In this document: positions 20,882 to 32,532 of the stretch, one piece after another
How the letters are laid out: each line of letters opens with the position of its first letter
Numbering within the stretch: the stretch's first letter is position 1
Assembly: GCA_032629725.1 (NCBI GenBank)
Contig: JAFEVB010000032.1
Span: 558,001-622,000, forward strand
Length of the DNA stretch: 64,000 bases
Direction: 5' to 3'
From: Gremmenia infestans
Lineage: Eukaryota; Ascomycota; Leotiomycetes; Helotiales; Hamatocanthoscyphaceae
Position numbers and translations under genes: made by a program
The notes under the pieces: generated by a model
Told to the model about the DNA's origin: nothing
Databases searched by the model: none
Seen by the model: the letters and a program-made list of their open reading frames with translations, nothing else

Positions 20882-23654
20882 TCACTCCTGCCCAAATCCC
20901 ATTGTTTCCTCTACTGCCATTGTCAATTTCGTTTGCAGTTGCTCCAGACTTTTATAGGCTGGGAGATCAAGTCGGTTGAAACTAGGTAAAGTTAGTGATG
21001 TGTCTCAAGTCTTGACTTTTAAAAAACTCACCAGGTATGGGATTTCGGCAAATTGCCAACCTCTCCTTGCTTCTCAATTGTAAAGCGTCTAGGACCATCA
21101 CTACCTTGAAGATCTTTGAAACCGTTTACTGGAATACGTGATGTTCCAGTTGCAAACTGCAGAAGACGAGACTTTTGCTCTCCGTCCCAACTCCTAATTG
21201 TCTGCCAGAAGAATTTGATGACCTCATCCGACTCGGTGTATCCTCTGTAGTCGGTATGCTTCTTCCAGTCCTCGACATCGATTTCTGCGATACCACCGAT
21301 CAACAACTCAAGTTCTCTCTCATCGAAGACATTGACCAGCTCCGCAGGAATCAGTTCATGGAATCCAGCGATGAAAGCCTGGAACTGTTCATCGATACGC
21401 TTCTGGATTCTCCACTTCACCATGAGATCGACATATTCTTTCTTGTTGAGATCGGTAACCTCAATATCCCTTCCACCAGGTTTCAAATCTTCCACGTTCA
21501 CGACTCCAAAGCGCTCATCTTCTGTAGAGAAAGTCTGATCCAAAACACCTTCAATAGGGTTATCCAGCATCCATTGAAGACTTCGGTGGAAATCTGCGTC
21601 TACACCTTCCATATCTGACAGGGCTACCGCCTTGTTAAGCATCATCTTGTACAGTGCACCAATGAAAAACGCATCCAGGAAACGACGATGGAAAATAGCC
21701 AGGCCAACGACGCGGCCTATGAATTTAAAGTAATTGAGATGCTCAGGGTTGATACCAGAGTGCGGGTTGATCTGGAGGGTGTAGTTGTCGTGGGCGGAGT
21801 ATTCGAATAAGCAGTAGAAAGGGTTGAACATCTCATGGGATAGGAGGAAGAAGAATTCTCTCGAGAGACCACCATAATCGAGACCATCTTCGCCATCGAA
21901 CTTGATCATCAAACGTTTCTTCAAATCCGTAGCAGATTGGCGCATGATCTCGGCATAAGAGTCCTCAAAGATATGAGATCTCCGGACCTTGACGTGGCAT
22001 TGACCAGAGAGAATACGAAGAGCTGGTTGGGATCTGAAATAAATAAGCTTGCGTCGGAAGTCACGCTTGTACTGTGGAACATTTTGATCCAGCGAAGAGG
22101 GTAGTCGAGGATCGTCCCAGGTGGTCGTCTTGGTATTGTGGTCCACAAAGTACACTCTTGCTGTGTTGGTGAGCCTCATTTCCCATCCACTGGGCAATGG
22201 TCCAAGTTGTGAAACGGGTTGCTGCTGAATGGTATTGGTTGCATTTTGATTGCCATACATGCGGATGTATTGTTGGCGTCTTGGGTCAACCCAGGTGGTG
22301 GTCCGAGTATTATGGTCAACAAAATATGGTCGGCCTTCAGGGGTGTGTCTCTGCTCCCATAGAGGAGGCAGCTCTCCAGTACCTGCCGTCGTAGCTCCAG
22401 TCGCCATCATGGTAGCTGCATTTGCCGCATTTCCTGCAGCCTGCTGTTGTTGCTGCTGTAAATTGGGCGAGTTGGCACCAGTTCGGTCTTCTGGGAGAGT
22501 TCTATTCTGATGTCTTTGACGTTCCACCTGCGTATTTGCGTCTCGCTCAGTCCGCTGGGTCTCTGATGTACCGGAAGCAGAAGGTCGAGTCCAGCTAGTA
22601 GATCTAGTATTGTGGTCCACATAATATGTTCTCCCTAGATTGTCTTCCCTTCTCTCCCACCCCGCGGGCAATCTCCCCTGTGCATCTTCGAAGGAGCTGA
22701 AAGTACCGGTGTGTCGAGGTGCTGGGTTGCCATTTGCTTGTATGGCGGCTGCGCTCGAGTGGCCACCACTCCCAGCAGCGGGAGCATGCCCTGGTGTTGG
22801 TGCCGTTGACATGGCTCCGTTTGCCAATATCACCCCAGACGGCTGCGGGGTATGCGATGGTGATGCACCAGGGAAGCCGGATGCAGTTGAGCCTTGGGGA
22901 GTGTGCAAAGACGGACGACTGGCGTTGCTTGAGTGGTTTGGAGGTGCTAGATTACCCGGGGGTGGTGCATCTAGATTAGTGGAGAGATTTATGATGAGCT
23001 TTCCATTAACAACTAGGTTATCGGTCGATTTCTTGAGATCTCTGGTAAGCATTTCTGGAAAGAATTAGTGCCACCTGAGCTACGATCAAAGCCAAATGCA
23101 ACTTACCGTCACTGGGATTTCCGAAATCAATAGCATCGCCAACTCGAATGTTGATAACACCTAAGAAGCCCTGATCCTTCTTCTTATTGAATTTCCTCTG
23201 GTCAAATATCTGCACTGCTAGTATGCTATCCTCTGTGGCGCGTCTATATGTTGTGTTAGTGTTGAACTTACTCACTCAAACCGCAATGCTCACAAATCAA
23301 AGCTCTCGTTCCAATACGGGTTGAGGGTTTTCTTGATAACGCTCGTTGTTTTGGTCTGTTCGCCACTGAGGGTCGCCACGGCGAAGGGATCTGGGAAACC
23401 TATAGAACACTATCAGCACCTGCTTCTAGTTCACGATAGTGGGGTGCCTACGAAAGACATCACGCTTGTAGAGCCCATCGGCAGCAATGACTACGGCTGA
23501 TTAGCATTCGATGGTCGAAGGATAGCTGTTGGAAGGTAGCATACTCGTTAACCGCAAATTGGGCTGCCTAGGCGGGTGTCAGTCAATGTGATGCTTGAAT
23601 GACGAGGGGAAGGACTCACGACGGCAACCCCGACTCCATCCTGCTGCTGGACAT
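20882..23654 (-). CDS. RSP5: NEDD4-family HECT E3 ubiquitin ligase Rsp5
   Basis: Seven exons (23654-23620, 23567-23545, 23496-23452, 23399-23294, 23243-23107, 23054-21032, 20981-20882) encode about 822 aa. Order: C2 domain (about 10-130; ADGLYKRDVFRFPDPFAVATL...NPYWNESFD), a Pro/Ser/Ala-rich linker, three WW domains near 243, 342 and 400 (each with W-Y/F-VDHNT-T-W), and a HECT domain ending GFGQE. Catalytic Cys790 is in SHTCFNRLDLP; its codon is split TG|T by the last intron. Rsp5 ubiquitinates permeases, arrestin-bound cargo and RNA polymerase II, and acts at plasma membrane, endosomes and nucleus. The start at 23654 or the in-frame ATG at 23639 gives near-identical proteins. Exons of 23-45 nt at the 5' end are easy to miss. 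Confidence 0.95.
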
Positions 23655-24290
23655 GTTGGGAGAGCGCCAAATCTGGCGTGAGCGTTCAAGTGAACGTCAA
23701 GGATGAAGGGTTCGTAAACGTATCCGCGAGTTGGAAGACGTTCAAGGTCCTTAGGGAGTGAGGTACTGTAGTCGTCAGAGGGGGCTGTGCAGCAAATCGA
23801 CCCGGTGTCTGACTATCAGTCGATGCCGGTCTGCTCTATCGGTACCGGTGAGACATACGAGTTCAATGTAAAGATATCGGAATTCCCAGGTTGCTTATAG
23901 GGGGAGAGAAAGGAATGCTGGCGAGTGCAAAGGTCGCAATGTCTGTTCTTGCGGTGCAAAGCGTTCCCCGCTAAAAATGACAACTCTAAAACGTCGCGCC
24001 TCATGAACCCATGAGTCTCACATCGTGAACGAAAGTCTATTTCGGCCAGACAAACAATTACGGTATCACTTTGCTGCAAGTATCACTCATTAAATGCGGT
24101 GCATAAACAGTTCACATACTACTGTACCGCCTCTATTGAGGTACAGTATCAGTAGATAAGTCTAATCCGATATCGCAATGCATTATGAATTGCCGCTTGT
24201 TTTGTGTGAAATTCAACGCATCTGATATGATGGCACATCTATCATACGCTTTCCAATACCAATATCCCCTCCGCTTCTTGTATTCGCCAC
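23655..24290. other. RSP5 upstream region
   Basis: The sequence lies between the RSP5 start and the 3' end of the PAB2 gene on the same strand. No element was recognised. Confidence 0.4.
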
Positions 24291-25071
24291 CTAGTACGGA
24301 ACAAATCCTCGTCCACGGCCTCTGTAGCCACCTCGATATCCTCCTCCACGGGGTGTGAAACCTCTACTACTAAAACCTCCTCTACCTCTGCCTCTTCCGC
24401 GACCACCACGACCAGCCATACCAGGAAGATTTGTACGCTTAGGAGTGACCTGTAGAAGTATTGTGGTTAGCCAAGAACTGTAAAAGAGAGGGTTGAGCAT
24501 ATCAACCTTCAAATTACGTCCACGAAGAACACTCTCATTCAAGAGAAGAGCGTGAGCAACAATGCTTGGCTCCGTGAATTCCACATACCCATACCTGCAT
24601 AGCCTTGATTAGCATCCATCTCTTGCCAGGTAGCGTTGATCATAAAGATTCTTTAAACAGCAGCTGTCACAAAGGACCGGAAATCATGCAACGAACCCCT
24701 TTGGTTGGCCGGTAAATTTATCGAGCAGGATGGTAACACGATTGATGGAGCCACAGCTCTGGAAGTGGGCTTGAATCTCTTCGGGCGAGACCTCGTAGTC
24801 AACGTTTCCAACGAAGATACTCCTCGAGTCGATGTCCTCCTTGTCCTCCCGCAATTCACTACTCTGCTGCTCGAGCATCGCTGTCATCTCTCGAAGCTTT
24901 GTTGCCTCCTCTTCCATCTCTGCGACCCTGCGTTTCATCGCCAATATGTCCTCCTGCGTATGGTCAGCGAACAGCCTGATGCCATTGAAGGGAATTACGT
25001 ACCTCATCATTTCCTTCCTCCTCTTCACCTCCAACCATCTCATCCTCAACCTTTGGCTCAACTTCCGCCAT
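24291..25071 (-). CDS. PAB2: Nuclear poly(A)-binding protein Pab2 (PABPN1 type)
   Basis: Exons 25071-25003, 24953-24697, 24594-24507 and 24449-24291 encode about 190 aa. An acidic N-terminus (KVEDEMVGGEEEGNDEEDI) leads into a coiled coil (MKRRVAEMEEEATKLREMTAMLEQQ), then one RRM with RNP2 SIFVGNVDY and RNP1 KGYGYVEF, and an Arg/Gly-rich tail (GRGGRGRGRGRGG) likely to be arginine-methylated. This order and size match PABPN1 and fission-yeast Pab2, which bind nascent poly(A) tails and act in polyadenylation and exosome-linked RNA turnover in the nucleus. The second intron (donor GTTCGT) falls inside RNP1. Confidence 0.95.
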
Positions 25072-25911
25072 ATTGTCGCGTTTAATTAGTAATGATGATA
25101 TGCCAGGAGGAATTGCCGCTGTAGATACGAAGAAGTCTGCGAAGCGGGCAGATTAGCAGATATTTAACAATGGGGCGGTGAGGAGCATCTGTATGTGAAT
25201 AATGCGATGGGAAGAGTGAATGAAGTCGCGATGTGAACAGAAGGCTGAATTGAGGAAGTTGCAGCGAACGCCCTCTTTATCCCTCATCCTTTCCAAAGCA
25301 CAGCAAAGGGTACAAAGCAAGCAGAAACGGTATATTAGAGCATTGGATGGTGCTCACCTTTGTCAATATAGAAGGGCGGGAAAACGATAGTTGAAATGTG
25401 ACAAGTGGTTTCGATGAATGAATATGAGCGCAAGGCTGCTTCATTGGGATCGGAACTTCGTCATTTTTGATGCGGAGGCAACACGTTTTTGCCAAGACCC
25501 TCCAAGAGATGATTAGAGGCCCAAGCTCCAATCTAGAAATATAAAGTCAAGTATAGCCGCTCTAACTACATACCTACCTAGGTATTGTTATGCATATAAG
25601 GATAGTATAGTATTTGCTATTCTTTTAATTCCTGTTGAAACCCATACATACTTAACACCTGGATCCTATGACTAGCGCCTCTTCATACCCACGTATCAGT
25701 ACCTTCCTTCCCCAGACAGCTCTGAAAGTAGCTCTCTTGCGATAAGCAGAGCGCTACGAACACTCCATTGACTCCAATCAATACCAGCATCAACAGCCAG
25801 CTAATCCGCCTCTACCTCTCTCCTCGCTCATGCCCTGGATAAGAAGAACTTCACTTCCCAGTTTCGCTCCTAATTTATGACTATCCCCCCTCCCTAAATA
25901 ACAACTCCGCA
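25072..25911. other. Divergent promoter region
   Basis: This is shared upstream sequence of PAB2 (minus) and the proton channel gene (plus). It carries a TACCTACCTAGGTA motif near 25570. No gene was recognised. Confidence 0.4.
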
Positions 25912-26822
25912 ATGCCCGGTCCCTACGAAGCCAGCTCCTCCTCCACCCAACCCCTCCTCTCTATCCATGCCCAAGACCAAGACCAAGACCAAGATCGAGA
26001 TCAAGACCAAAATCATGACTTCCTCCCCTCTCCCACAAACTCATCCACCTCCACCTCCTGCTCTTCACAAACCCATCCGCGCCTAACCCAGCGCTTCCAA
26101 ACCGCCTACACAACCTCCCGCAACACCCTAAAAACCTTCCTCGCATCCCGCGCCCAGCACTACACAGTACTCGCGCTCGTCTCGTGCGACCTCCTGGGCA
26201 TCTTCGCAGACATAATCATAAACCTGTATCAGTGCGACGAGGGGGCCACAAACGCGGTGTGGGACGAGGTGAGGGAGGGATTGGGGGTTGCGGGATTGGT
26301 GTTCAGTTGCTTGTTTTTGGCGGAATTGGGGGCGAGTATTTGGGCTTTTGGGTTGAGGTTTGTCTTTACCTTTCTTTGCTATTTCTCTCTCTTTCCTTGC
26401 ATCTGCTTTTGCATTTGATTTCTGTCCGGATTTATGTATGGTATTGGACTTGGATTTGGGGTGTGTTGAAATAGTGAGGGGAATGGCATTAGGCTAATAG
26501 TGAAACGGATAGATATTTTAACTCATGGTTCCACTGCTTCGACGCAGCGGTCATCATAGCCGGTTTTATCGTTGATGTGCTACTCCACGGAGTTTTAGAG
26601 GAAGTGGCTTCCCTGGTTGTGGTGTTGCGTCTTTGGCGATTCTTCAAGATAATCGAGGAGTTTAGCGTTGGTGCTGAGGAGCAGATGGACGGGTTGGAGC
26701 TGAGGATTGAGCAGCTGGAGTCTGAGAATTTAGATCTCAAGCGGGAATTGAAGAGGCAAAAAGGTACACTTGATGAGGAAGAAGATGCTGGGTTTAGAGG
26801 TGGGAGTGCTAAGTGGAAATAA
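25912..26822 (+). CDS. Voltage-gated proton channel (Hv1 family)
   Basis: Exons 25912-26357 and 26513-26822 encode about 251 aa. A disordered N-terminus carries a (QD)n tract at 21-33. Four helices form a lone voltage-sensor domain without pore. S1 (about 83-106) has Asp93 in SCDLLGIFAD, aligned with the proton-selectivity Asp of human Hv1. S2 has Glu138. S3 has Asp159 (FDAAV) and Asp170. S4 has the diagnostic RxWRxxK (Arg188, Trp190, Arg191, Lys194). A C-terminal coiled coil (about 200-235, MDGLELRIEQLESENLDLKRELK) fits dimerisation. Hv1 channels extrude protons upon depolarisation; fungal members are known, with roles poorly defined. The 155-nt intron lies between S2 and S3. Confidence 0.92.
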
Positions 26823-27058
26823 TCAAGTATAAAGGTTGGGTCAGTGCTAGCGTTAAGAGTTCACGACGACTTTATTCAATTTGATGAGAGAAATGGAGTA
26901 CAGTTTGAATGTGTAATTCTGCTTCTATGATACAGAATGCTGCCAATGTAATTCTAGCCCAATATAAAGTCTTTGTCGTAAGTGAAATCTGCGCAAGGCA
27001 GGATAAATCATAAGTTCGCTGGTGTTCGGATGGGAAATGCTTCCACCTGTATAAAAAA

Positions 27059-28954
27059 TCACTTATTGCGCCTCTCCTTTCTAGTCTCCTTCACGGGGCT
27101 AACAAATGTAACATGCTTTCCCTCTTTCCTCAGGCCACCACCGGTTTTTATCCTTGGAACCTTCTCCACCCCATCGTCTTCGATGTCGATCTCAGCAACG
27201 TCACTATCGTCGCCTTGATGCTCGTCCACTGAGATCACACTTTCAGCATCGACATCATCTTCATCGTCACTAACGAGACTGGGCGGTGGTGCATTGTTGC
27301 TGGCCATAGTGTTGGGACTAAGGTCACTGATAGAAGGACTTGTCATTTCCACATCAAATTCGCTGTCATGGTGATGATGATCTTCGGAAGGTGGCGTATT
27401 GATAGTAGATGTATTCATGACCGGGGTAGCATGGGATAACAAAGGTGGTATCCCGTTGAATCTGCTATCGATGCCTTTGCTGCTCTCTGGACGACCAGTT
27501 GGGGCAGGTGACATTCCAGCTCGGGCAGGCATGCGCATACCAGGAGCAGGATGAAGAACGTTGCTATTAATGGGAATGTCACCACCATCAGACTCGTCAC
27601 CAAGTGGAGAGAACTCTTCAAAGTCCACAATCTTCTTTGCATCGGCAACCATCTCAGGAAGGTTTCCACGGAATGCATGTTTGCTTAGTAGATCAGAGAG
27701 GTGCGGTGTCTCCGTTGATGGGACAAATGACTTGTTTTGAGGTGGAATGGCTTTCACACTTGTCTTCTTCGAAGGTGTCGCATTGGCGCTGGTTGGTATT
27801 GCAGTGACACCAGGGAGTTTGCCTTGCTTGAATAATGCCATAGATGACTCGATACGAGATAGGAGGTCAACGTAGGCACTGTTGTTCGATGGGGCACTCC
27901 TGATAAGAGGATGCACCAAGCCACTACTGGCAGAGGTCGGTGTCTTTTCCTCGCCAACAACACCACCTGATTCGTCAACCTCAACAGGCTGGCCACTTGC
28001 AACGGCTGCTTCCTCATGGCTCTTGAACTCTCGATGATGAGCAATGCGACAGTGGTTGATAAATCCTTGAGTGCTAGAGAAATCCTCCCGCTTACAGTCG
28101 ATGCAAACAAGCTTGATCATTTGGCCATCCGATTGCCGTTTGAGGATAGAAGGGCCTGCCTTTCCCTTCTGTATAGGATAGCCACTCGACAAAGCTTGAA
28201 GCTTTTGACTTCCACCTATGGAGCCCCTTTGAGCCCTAGATTTGCCTACAGGTGTGCTATTTTCCACGGCATAAGAATGCCTGGTGGCACGCCCTTCTAG
28301 AAGAGGTCTGCTGGCACGTGATCCTTCAAATCCCCTGTTCGTCTCAACTGGTATTCCGTCGAAACTGGGATCTGGAATCAACCACTTGGAGTAATGTCTC
28401 GTGTATGGGCCATCGGTGACTCCATAAGCAGGCGCCCATTGGGGCACATTGCCACTTTTCTTGAGAGTAGCCCCTATTCCATTCGCAACATTCAATACTG
28501 ATTCTGCTGTTCCTTGAGATGTTGGATAAGGAATTAGGTGACAGCGACGAAGCTGTTCTAATGCGACCTGACACTTGGCAAGTTCTTGGTTGATCAAACG
28601 AAGTTCTTCATGCTTCAGCATGATCTCGAGGCCAAACTGGGATTCGATGATATCCCTAACTCGGCCTTGAACAACAGCGTGCGCTTGCTCTTCTGTGACA
28701 TGCCTTTCTCCAGAATTCTGAGGCTGAAGTGAGTCCAGTGCATCTGGTTTTCTCCGCTTTGCATGGTGTATTGGAGCGCATATCGCTTCCGGCGCATCCT
28801 CACTACTGCCTCTTTTCCTTTTCAATAGCCCTCCTCCAGTGAACTCATCCACCACAGGTCCAGTGGCAGGCGCCATATTGAAATCTGTTACTCCATTTAC
28901 CACTTTGTCACCCCTGGATTCGGAGATCCAAGAAGGAAGCCGGAACATTCGCAT
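27059..28954 (-). CDS. C2H2-finger protein, ADA histone acetyltransferase component Ahc1-like
   Basis: The frame is a single exon of up to 631 aa. ATGs at 28954 and 28948 (MFRLPSW) are both possible; a later one lies at 28876. A basic N-terminal segment (LLKRKRG, AKRRKPD) is followed by a helical stretch (RVRDIIESQFGLEIMLKHEELRLINQELAKC) and a C2H2-type finger, LVCIDCKREDFSSTQGFINHCRIAHH. The finger's FSSxQGFxNHCRxxH signature is that of fungal proteins annotated as Ahc1, a subunit of the yeast ADA complex. The C-terminus is acidic (DDEDDVDAES, DSDVAEIDIEDDG) and ends basic (KETRKERRNK). A nuclear, chromatin-linked role is likely; the Ahc1 name is from memory of the motif and is moderate confidence. 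Confidence 0.75.
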   Translation of the reverse strand: MRMFRLPSWISESRGDKVVNGVTDFNMAPATGPVVDEFTGGGLLKRKRGSSEDAPEAICAPIHHAKRRKPDALDSLQPQNSGERHVTEEQAHAVVQGRVRDIIESQFGLEIMLKHEELRLINQELAKCQVALEQLRRCHLIPYPTSQGTAESVLNVANGIGATLKKSGNVPQWAPAYGVTDGPYTRHYSKWLIPDPSFDGIPVETNRGFEGSRASRPLLEGRATRHSYAVENSTPVGKSRAQRGSIGGSQKLQALSSGYPIQKGKAGPSILKRQSDGQMIKLVCIDCKREDFSSTQGFINHCRIAHHREFKSHEEAAVASGQPVEVDESGGVVGEEKTPTSASSGLVHPLIRSAPSNNSAYVDLLSRIESSMALFKQGKLPGVTAIPTSANATPSKKTSVKAIPPQNKSFVPSTETPHLSDLLSKHAFRGNLPEMVADAKKIVDFEEFSPLGDESDGGDIPINSNVLHPAPGMRMPARAGMSPAPTGRPESSKGIDSRFNGIPPLLSHATPVMNTSTINTPPSEDHHHHDSEFDVEMTSPSISDLSPNTMASNNAPPPSLVSDDEDDVDAESVISVDEHQGDDSDVAEIDIEDDGVEKVPRIKTGGGLRKEGKHVTFVSPVKETRKERRNK

Positions 28955-31266
28955 ACAGTATGTCGAAGCCTATTCGACGTAGTTGCGGCCTGGCGCTTCG
29001 CGTGCCGTCGAAGAGTATGCGCGAAAATTCTAAGCCTTAGATCGGGAAGGCTGTTATAGGTCTCAAGGAGTGAAGGTGTTGTTGTTCGTTGCGGAATTCA
29101 CTGTGATGACGAAATAATGGGTCCCCTTTTTTTAACCCCGTCGCAAAACAAATCAGATTGCGCAACCCAAAATTTATACAGAAAGAGTGTTAATTAAAAG
29201 TCGTATGGAGAACAGTGCGGTTTTCGCGAAAAATGCGACCGTCGAAGGGAGTGGGGAAGAATCGAATCGAACGTTGCCGTCGCGGCGAAGATGTGAGAAT
29301 GTTGATGGGCTGATGAGGTGAGGTGAGGTCAAGGCCGGGTAAACGAAGAATGCGGTTGAAATAGCGCGCGTCGCAAAGTATCGGGACGACAAGGCAGGAA
29401 AGAAGGAACAAGAAATACGTGAAAGGGTGCGGTATTACAAGAGAAGAAAGGTCGTGGGACGAAGTAAGTAAGAGGTTATTAAAAGGGAGAAATAGTCGTT
29501 GATACAGAGTTGTTGCAGTTTAAAGTCGTAAAATAATAAAGAAGCAGGAGCGGGAGCGGGAGCAGGAGAAGGTTTGTTGGGTGGGCGAGCGAGCGAGCGA
29601 GCGCAAGAAGATGCGATGCGATCGCCCCCCCAAATGGAAGCGGAAGCTGGGAAAGGGCTCGCGCGTCTAGCTCCGCTACGTAAGGGCCGTGGCGTGGGTG
29701 GTGGGTGGGTTGGGCGGATTGACTAGGATTATAAATTTAGAGGAATGGATTATGGATTTCAGTACAGGGCGACATGCTGTTGGCGGTATATGATTGGAGG
29801 CACGGAGAAAAACATGGGTACCAGGCCTGGCCTTTGTATTATACAGAATTGGCGTCCTGTCGCTGCCTGTTCCTTGTCCTGCGGTGCATACATACATACC
29901 TACTCCACATCAACCATCGTTGATTTGCTTTTGCTCTCTCACATGAGAGTGAGACTTTCTTCAAGGCGTGATATAATGCTACAGTACATAGATAGGCCTC
30001 CAGTGTTGGACCTCTTTCTCAGGTCTTCCCTCTAATCCCTTCTCTCACAAACCGCTTGACTCGCATCGTGCAGTTTAAAGTGCTGACTGACTGACGCATA
30101 AACCTTCTCCAGAGAAAGTTCTCGGGAAGGCCTCCAATAGGTTGGACGGCTGGATATCATCAGATAGTCGGCTTATCACGAACAACTTGCCTTGCTTTGG
30201 CTTTAGTACTACTGTATCAAAGCAATAACTGCTCGCCAGTAAACTTTACACAAAAGCCCCGCGGACCAAAGTCAATTGTTAGGAACCTTTAATCACTTCA
30301 CTTTCCGTATGTGCTGTGCAAAAGAAGAGCCTCCCGTCCTGGCCGGCATCTATCCCCGGCCCAATCTTGACACCACCTTGGTTCGGGCTTGACGTGTAAG
30401 CAGTGAGCACTGAGAAGGCTGGCTTGGGGCGAGAAGCCGTGAGGCATTATTACCGTATACATGCACTTACGAAGTATTTGCATATGTGCATATTGCCGAA
30501 AGGGCTCTGATTGGTCACGTTAGAAAAGTAAACGTCTGTTTCTTGAGGCCAAGACTTGAAACCAAAACACCAGACGAGACGCTGCCACGCCACAGATACC
30601 CCACGCGCATGAAAAATAAGGGGAATGTGTGACGGTAACACCCAGGCAACCTCTGGAAACTCTGCCTATCATACCGCTTGTGTTGACAGGGGAAATAATG
30701 ATCTGAGAGTTGTGTCCAATGGGATATAGAACCTTGCTCTACGTTGCAGCCTCGTCTGACTTGAAGCAAAATGGAATGGCTGCTAAGGAAAAAATGCTTG
30801 AAATACCATAAATACGACGAAGCCCACAAAAACCTGAACGAAAAAAATAACCGGTGCGAAGACAGTGAGTTATCGTATTGTGTTGTGAGACGCGGTTCTC
30901 CTCCCACCCAATTGGGATATAAAGGTGAAGTTGCCTAAGCAATGGCACAGCACTGTAAGTTACGTCTTGATATGGATCTCCCACAAAACAAGAAGCATTC
31001 CAGTGGTATAGAATGCAGAGAATTAGGCGTGCTCGCAATTCTCAAACATCACTTCGTTTTTTTGAGATGATCTACTTGTATAGCATCGTCGTTGAAAACT
31101 CGCTTATGTAAATGGGGTCCTTCCCTTTCTCCTCTTGATCCAGATCAATGTTGCTTCATCACTACACGTCCACAATAGATTAACTTCAATCAAGCACCTC
31201 TGCTCCAGCTATACTTCCACTCCATCCTGGTCCCTTTAAAACCGCTTCTAGCTCTCATCCGCAATC
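28955..31266. other. Long divergent intergenic region
   Basis: About 2.3 kb separates the Ahc1-like gene and the Alba gene, transcribed apart. It includes a GCGA run near 29585-29603 and G-rich purine tracts near 29548-29575. The open frames inside have no recognisable protein features. Confidence 0.5.
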
Positions 31267-32093
31267 ATGGCACGAACCAAAAAAGCAGCCAGAAAGCAAG
31301 CCTCTAATAACTCCCGCGAGACGATCAAAGAGCACAGCAAGGAGAAACAAGAAGTCAAGAAATCCAAACATAACAAGAAGAACAACAAAAAGGAAGACAC
31401 ATCTGCTCAAGCCGGACCAAACAACCCACCAATCACGGGATCAGAGCCTACAGAGATGTCCATCGATCCACCAGCTCCCATTTCCACTCCAACGACTTCT
31501 TCAGCAGATACAGAATCATTAGGCGATTTAGCAAGTACTCATGACGTCTTGCGCATGTCTATTATTTCCTCGACTCAGATGGAGAAAAAAGTCACGGCGA
31601 TTCTCAAGCACCTGGATACCCCGGACAAAGCAGCTGCAGTGATGCTGCACTCCAAGGCGAAAGTTGCGTCGAAGCTTATTAGCATCGTGGAGATTGCTAA
31701 GAGAGAGATTGGCTCGGGGGGTGGGAAGTGGTTTCAGTATAATGTTGTTGAGGGGATTTTGGAGGAAAAGTCTGAGGGAGAGCATGGGAAAAATGAAGGT
31801 GGCGTGAAACTTGGGGAAGTAGAAAATATAGATGTTGAAGATGAGGAGGAAAAGGAGGAGAGTTTTGAGACTATGAAAACACCGTTTGAGAGGGCTATTG
31901 AGGGAAAGCCTAAGGTTAGAGCTGTGCCGGGCATGACTACGTATCTTTCGAGGGTTAGAATTGAAAGGCTTGGGAAGAAGTATGGGTGAGTTTGAATTGC
32001 GACTAGACTACTGTTTTGCATAAGGACTAATGGATTCATAGAGAGCAAACAAATGGATTGGAGACTGATCAGGCGGATCGGTCGAAGAAGTGA
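31267..32093 (+). CDS. Alba-family DNA/RNA-binding protein with an H3-like N-terminus
   Basis: Exons 31267-31985 and 32042-32093 encode about 256 aa. Residues about 84-150 form an Alba-like fold region (STQMEKKVTAILKHLD...AKVASKLISIVEIAKREI), as in fungal and Rpp20/Pop7-like Alba proteins that bind RNA or DNA. An acidic stretch (VEDEEEKEE) and a conserved C-terminal block (AVPGMTTYLSRVRIERLGKKYGEQTNG) follow. The N-terminus is strongly basic and begins MARTKKAARKQ, matching seven of the first nine residues of mature histone H3. The 56-nt intron near the C-terminus joins GG|A within Gly. It is nuclear or nucleolar by inference. Confidence 0.85.
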
Positions 32094-32532
32094 TGGGGTG
32101 GCTTTCAACTATCAAGTTTCACGGGATGGAAAAGCTGAGTATCATCTGGTCTGCAGAGGATCAAGAGGTAGGGATACTTTCATGACCAAATTACGTCTGA
32201 ATGGCAGCGTCAGGAGTTGGAGGCTTTATAAATCAAGTCTATGAAGAAGATAAGTATATCACACCACACGACTAACCGTCGAGTCTGCACGCTGTAAGCT
32301 ACTGTAGTTTTAAACCTCTCAGATTCATAGATGTGATAAACGCCAAGATTACAGAAAATGCCCTAAAACGCCGCGGGTTGCTTCTCAACCCTCCGTCATC
32401 TGCTATGCAATAAACAACCTAGTCGGCAATTGACTGTGCACCGTACGGGCTCAATGTCCCTATTCCAGCTATACAGCTATATTCCTTGCCACATATATAA
32501 TACACCTCCAGCCCGGGCATCCCGAGCTCTTG
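32094..32532. other. Convergent 3' intergenic region
   Basis: This lies between the 3' ends of the Alba and VTC1 genes. Nothing was recognised. Confidence 0.4.

Noticed and set aside
22640..23068. Plus-strand open frame in the RSP5 linker region
   Set aside because: Antisense to the Pro/Ser/Ala-rich linker between C2 and WW1; no independent signals.
30515..30907. 130-codon minus-strand open frame between the Ahc1-like and Alba genes
   Set aside because: No domain, irregular composition and overlapping frames of similar length; treated as chance.
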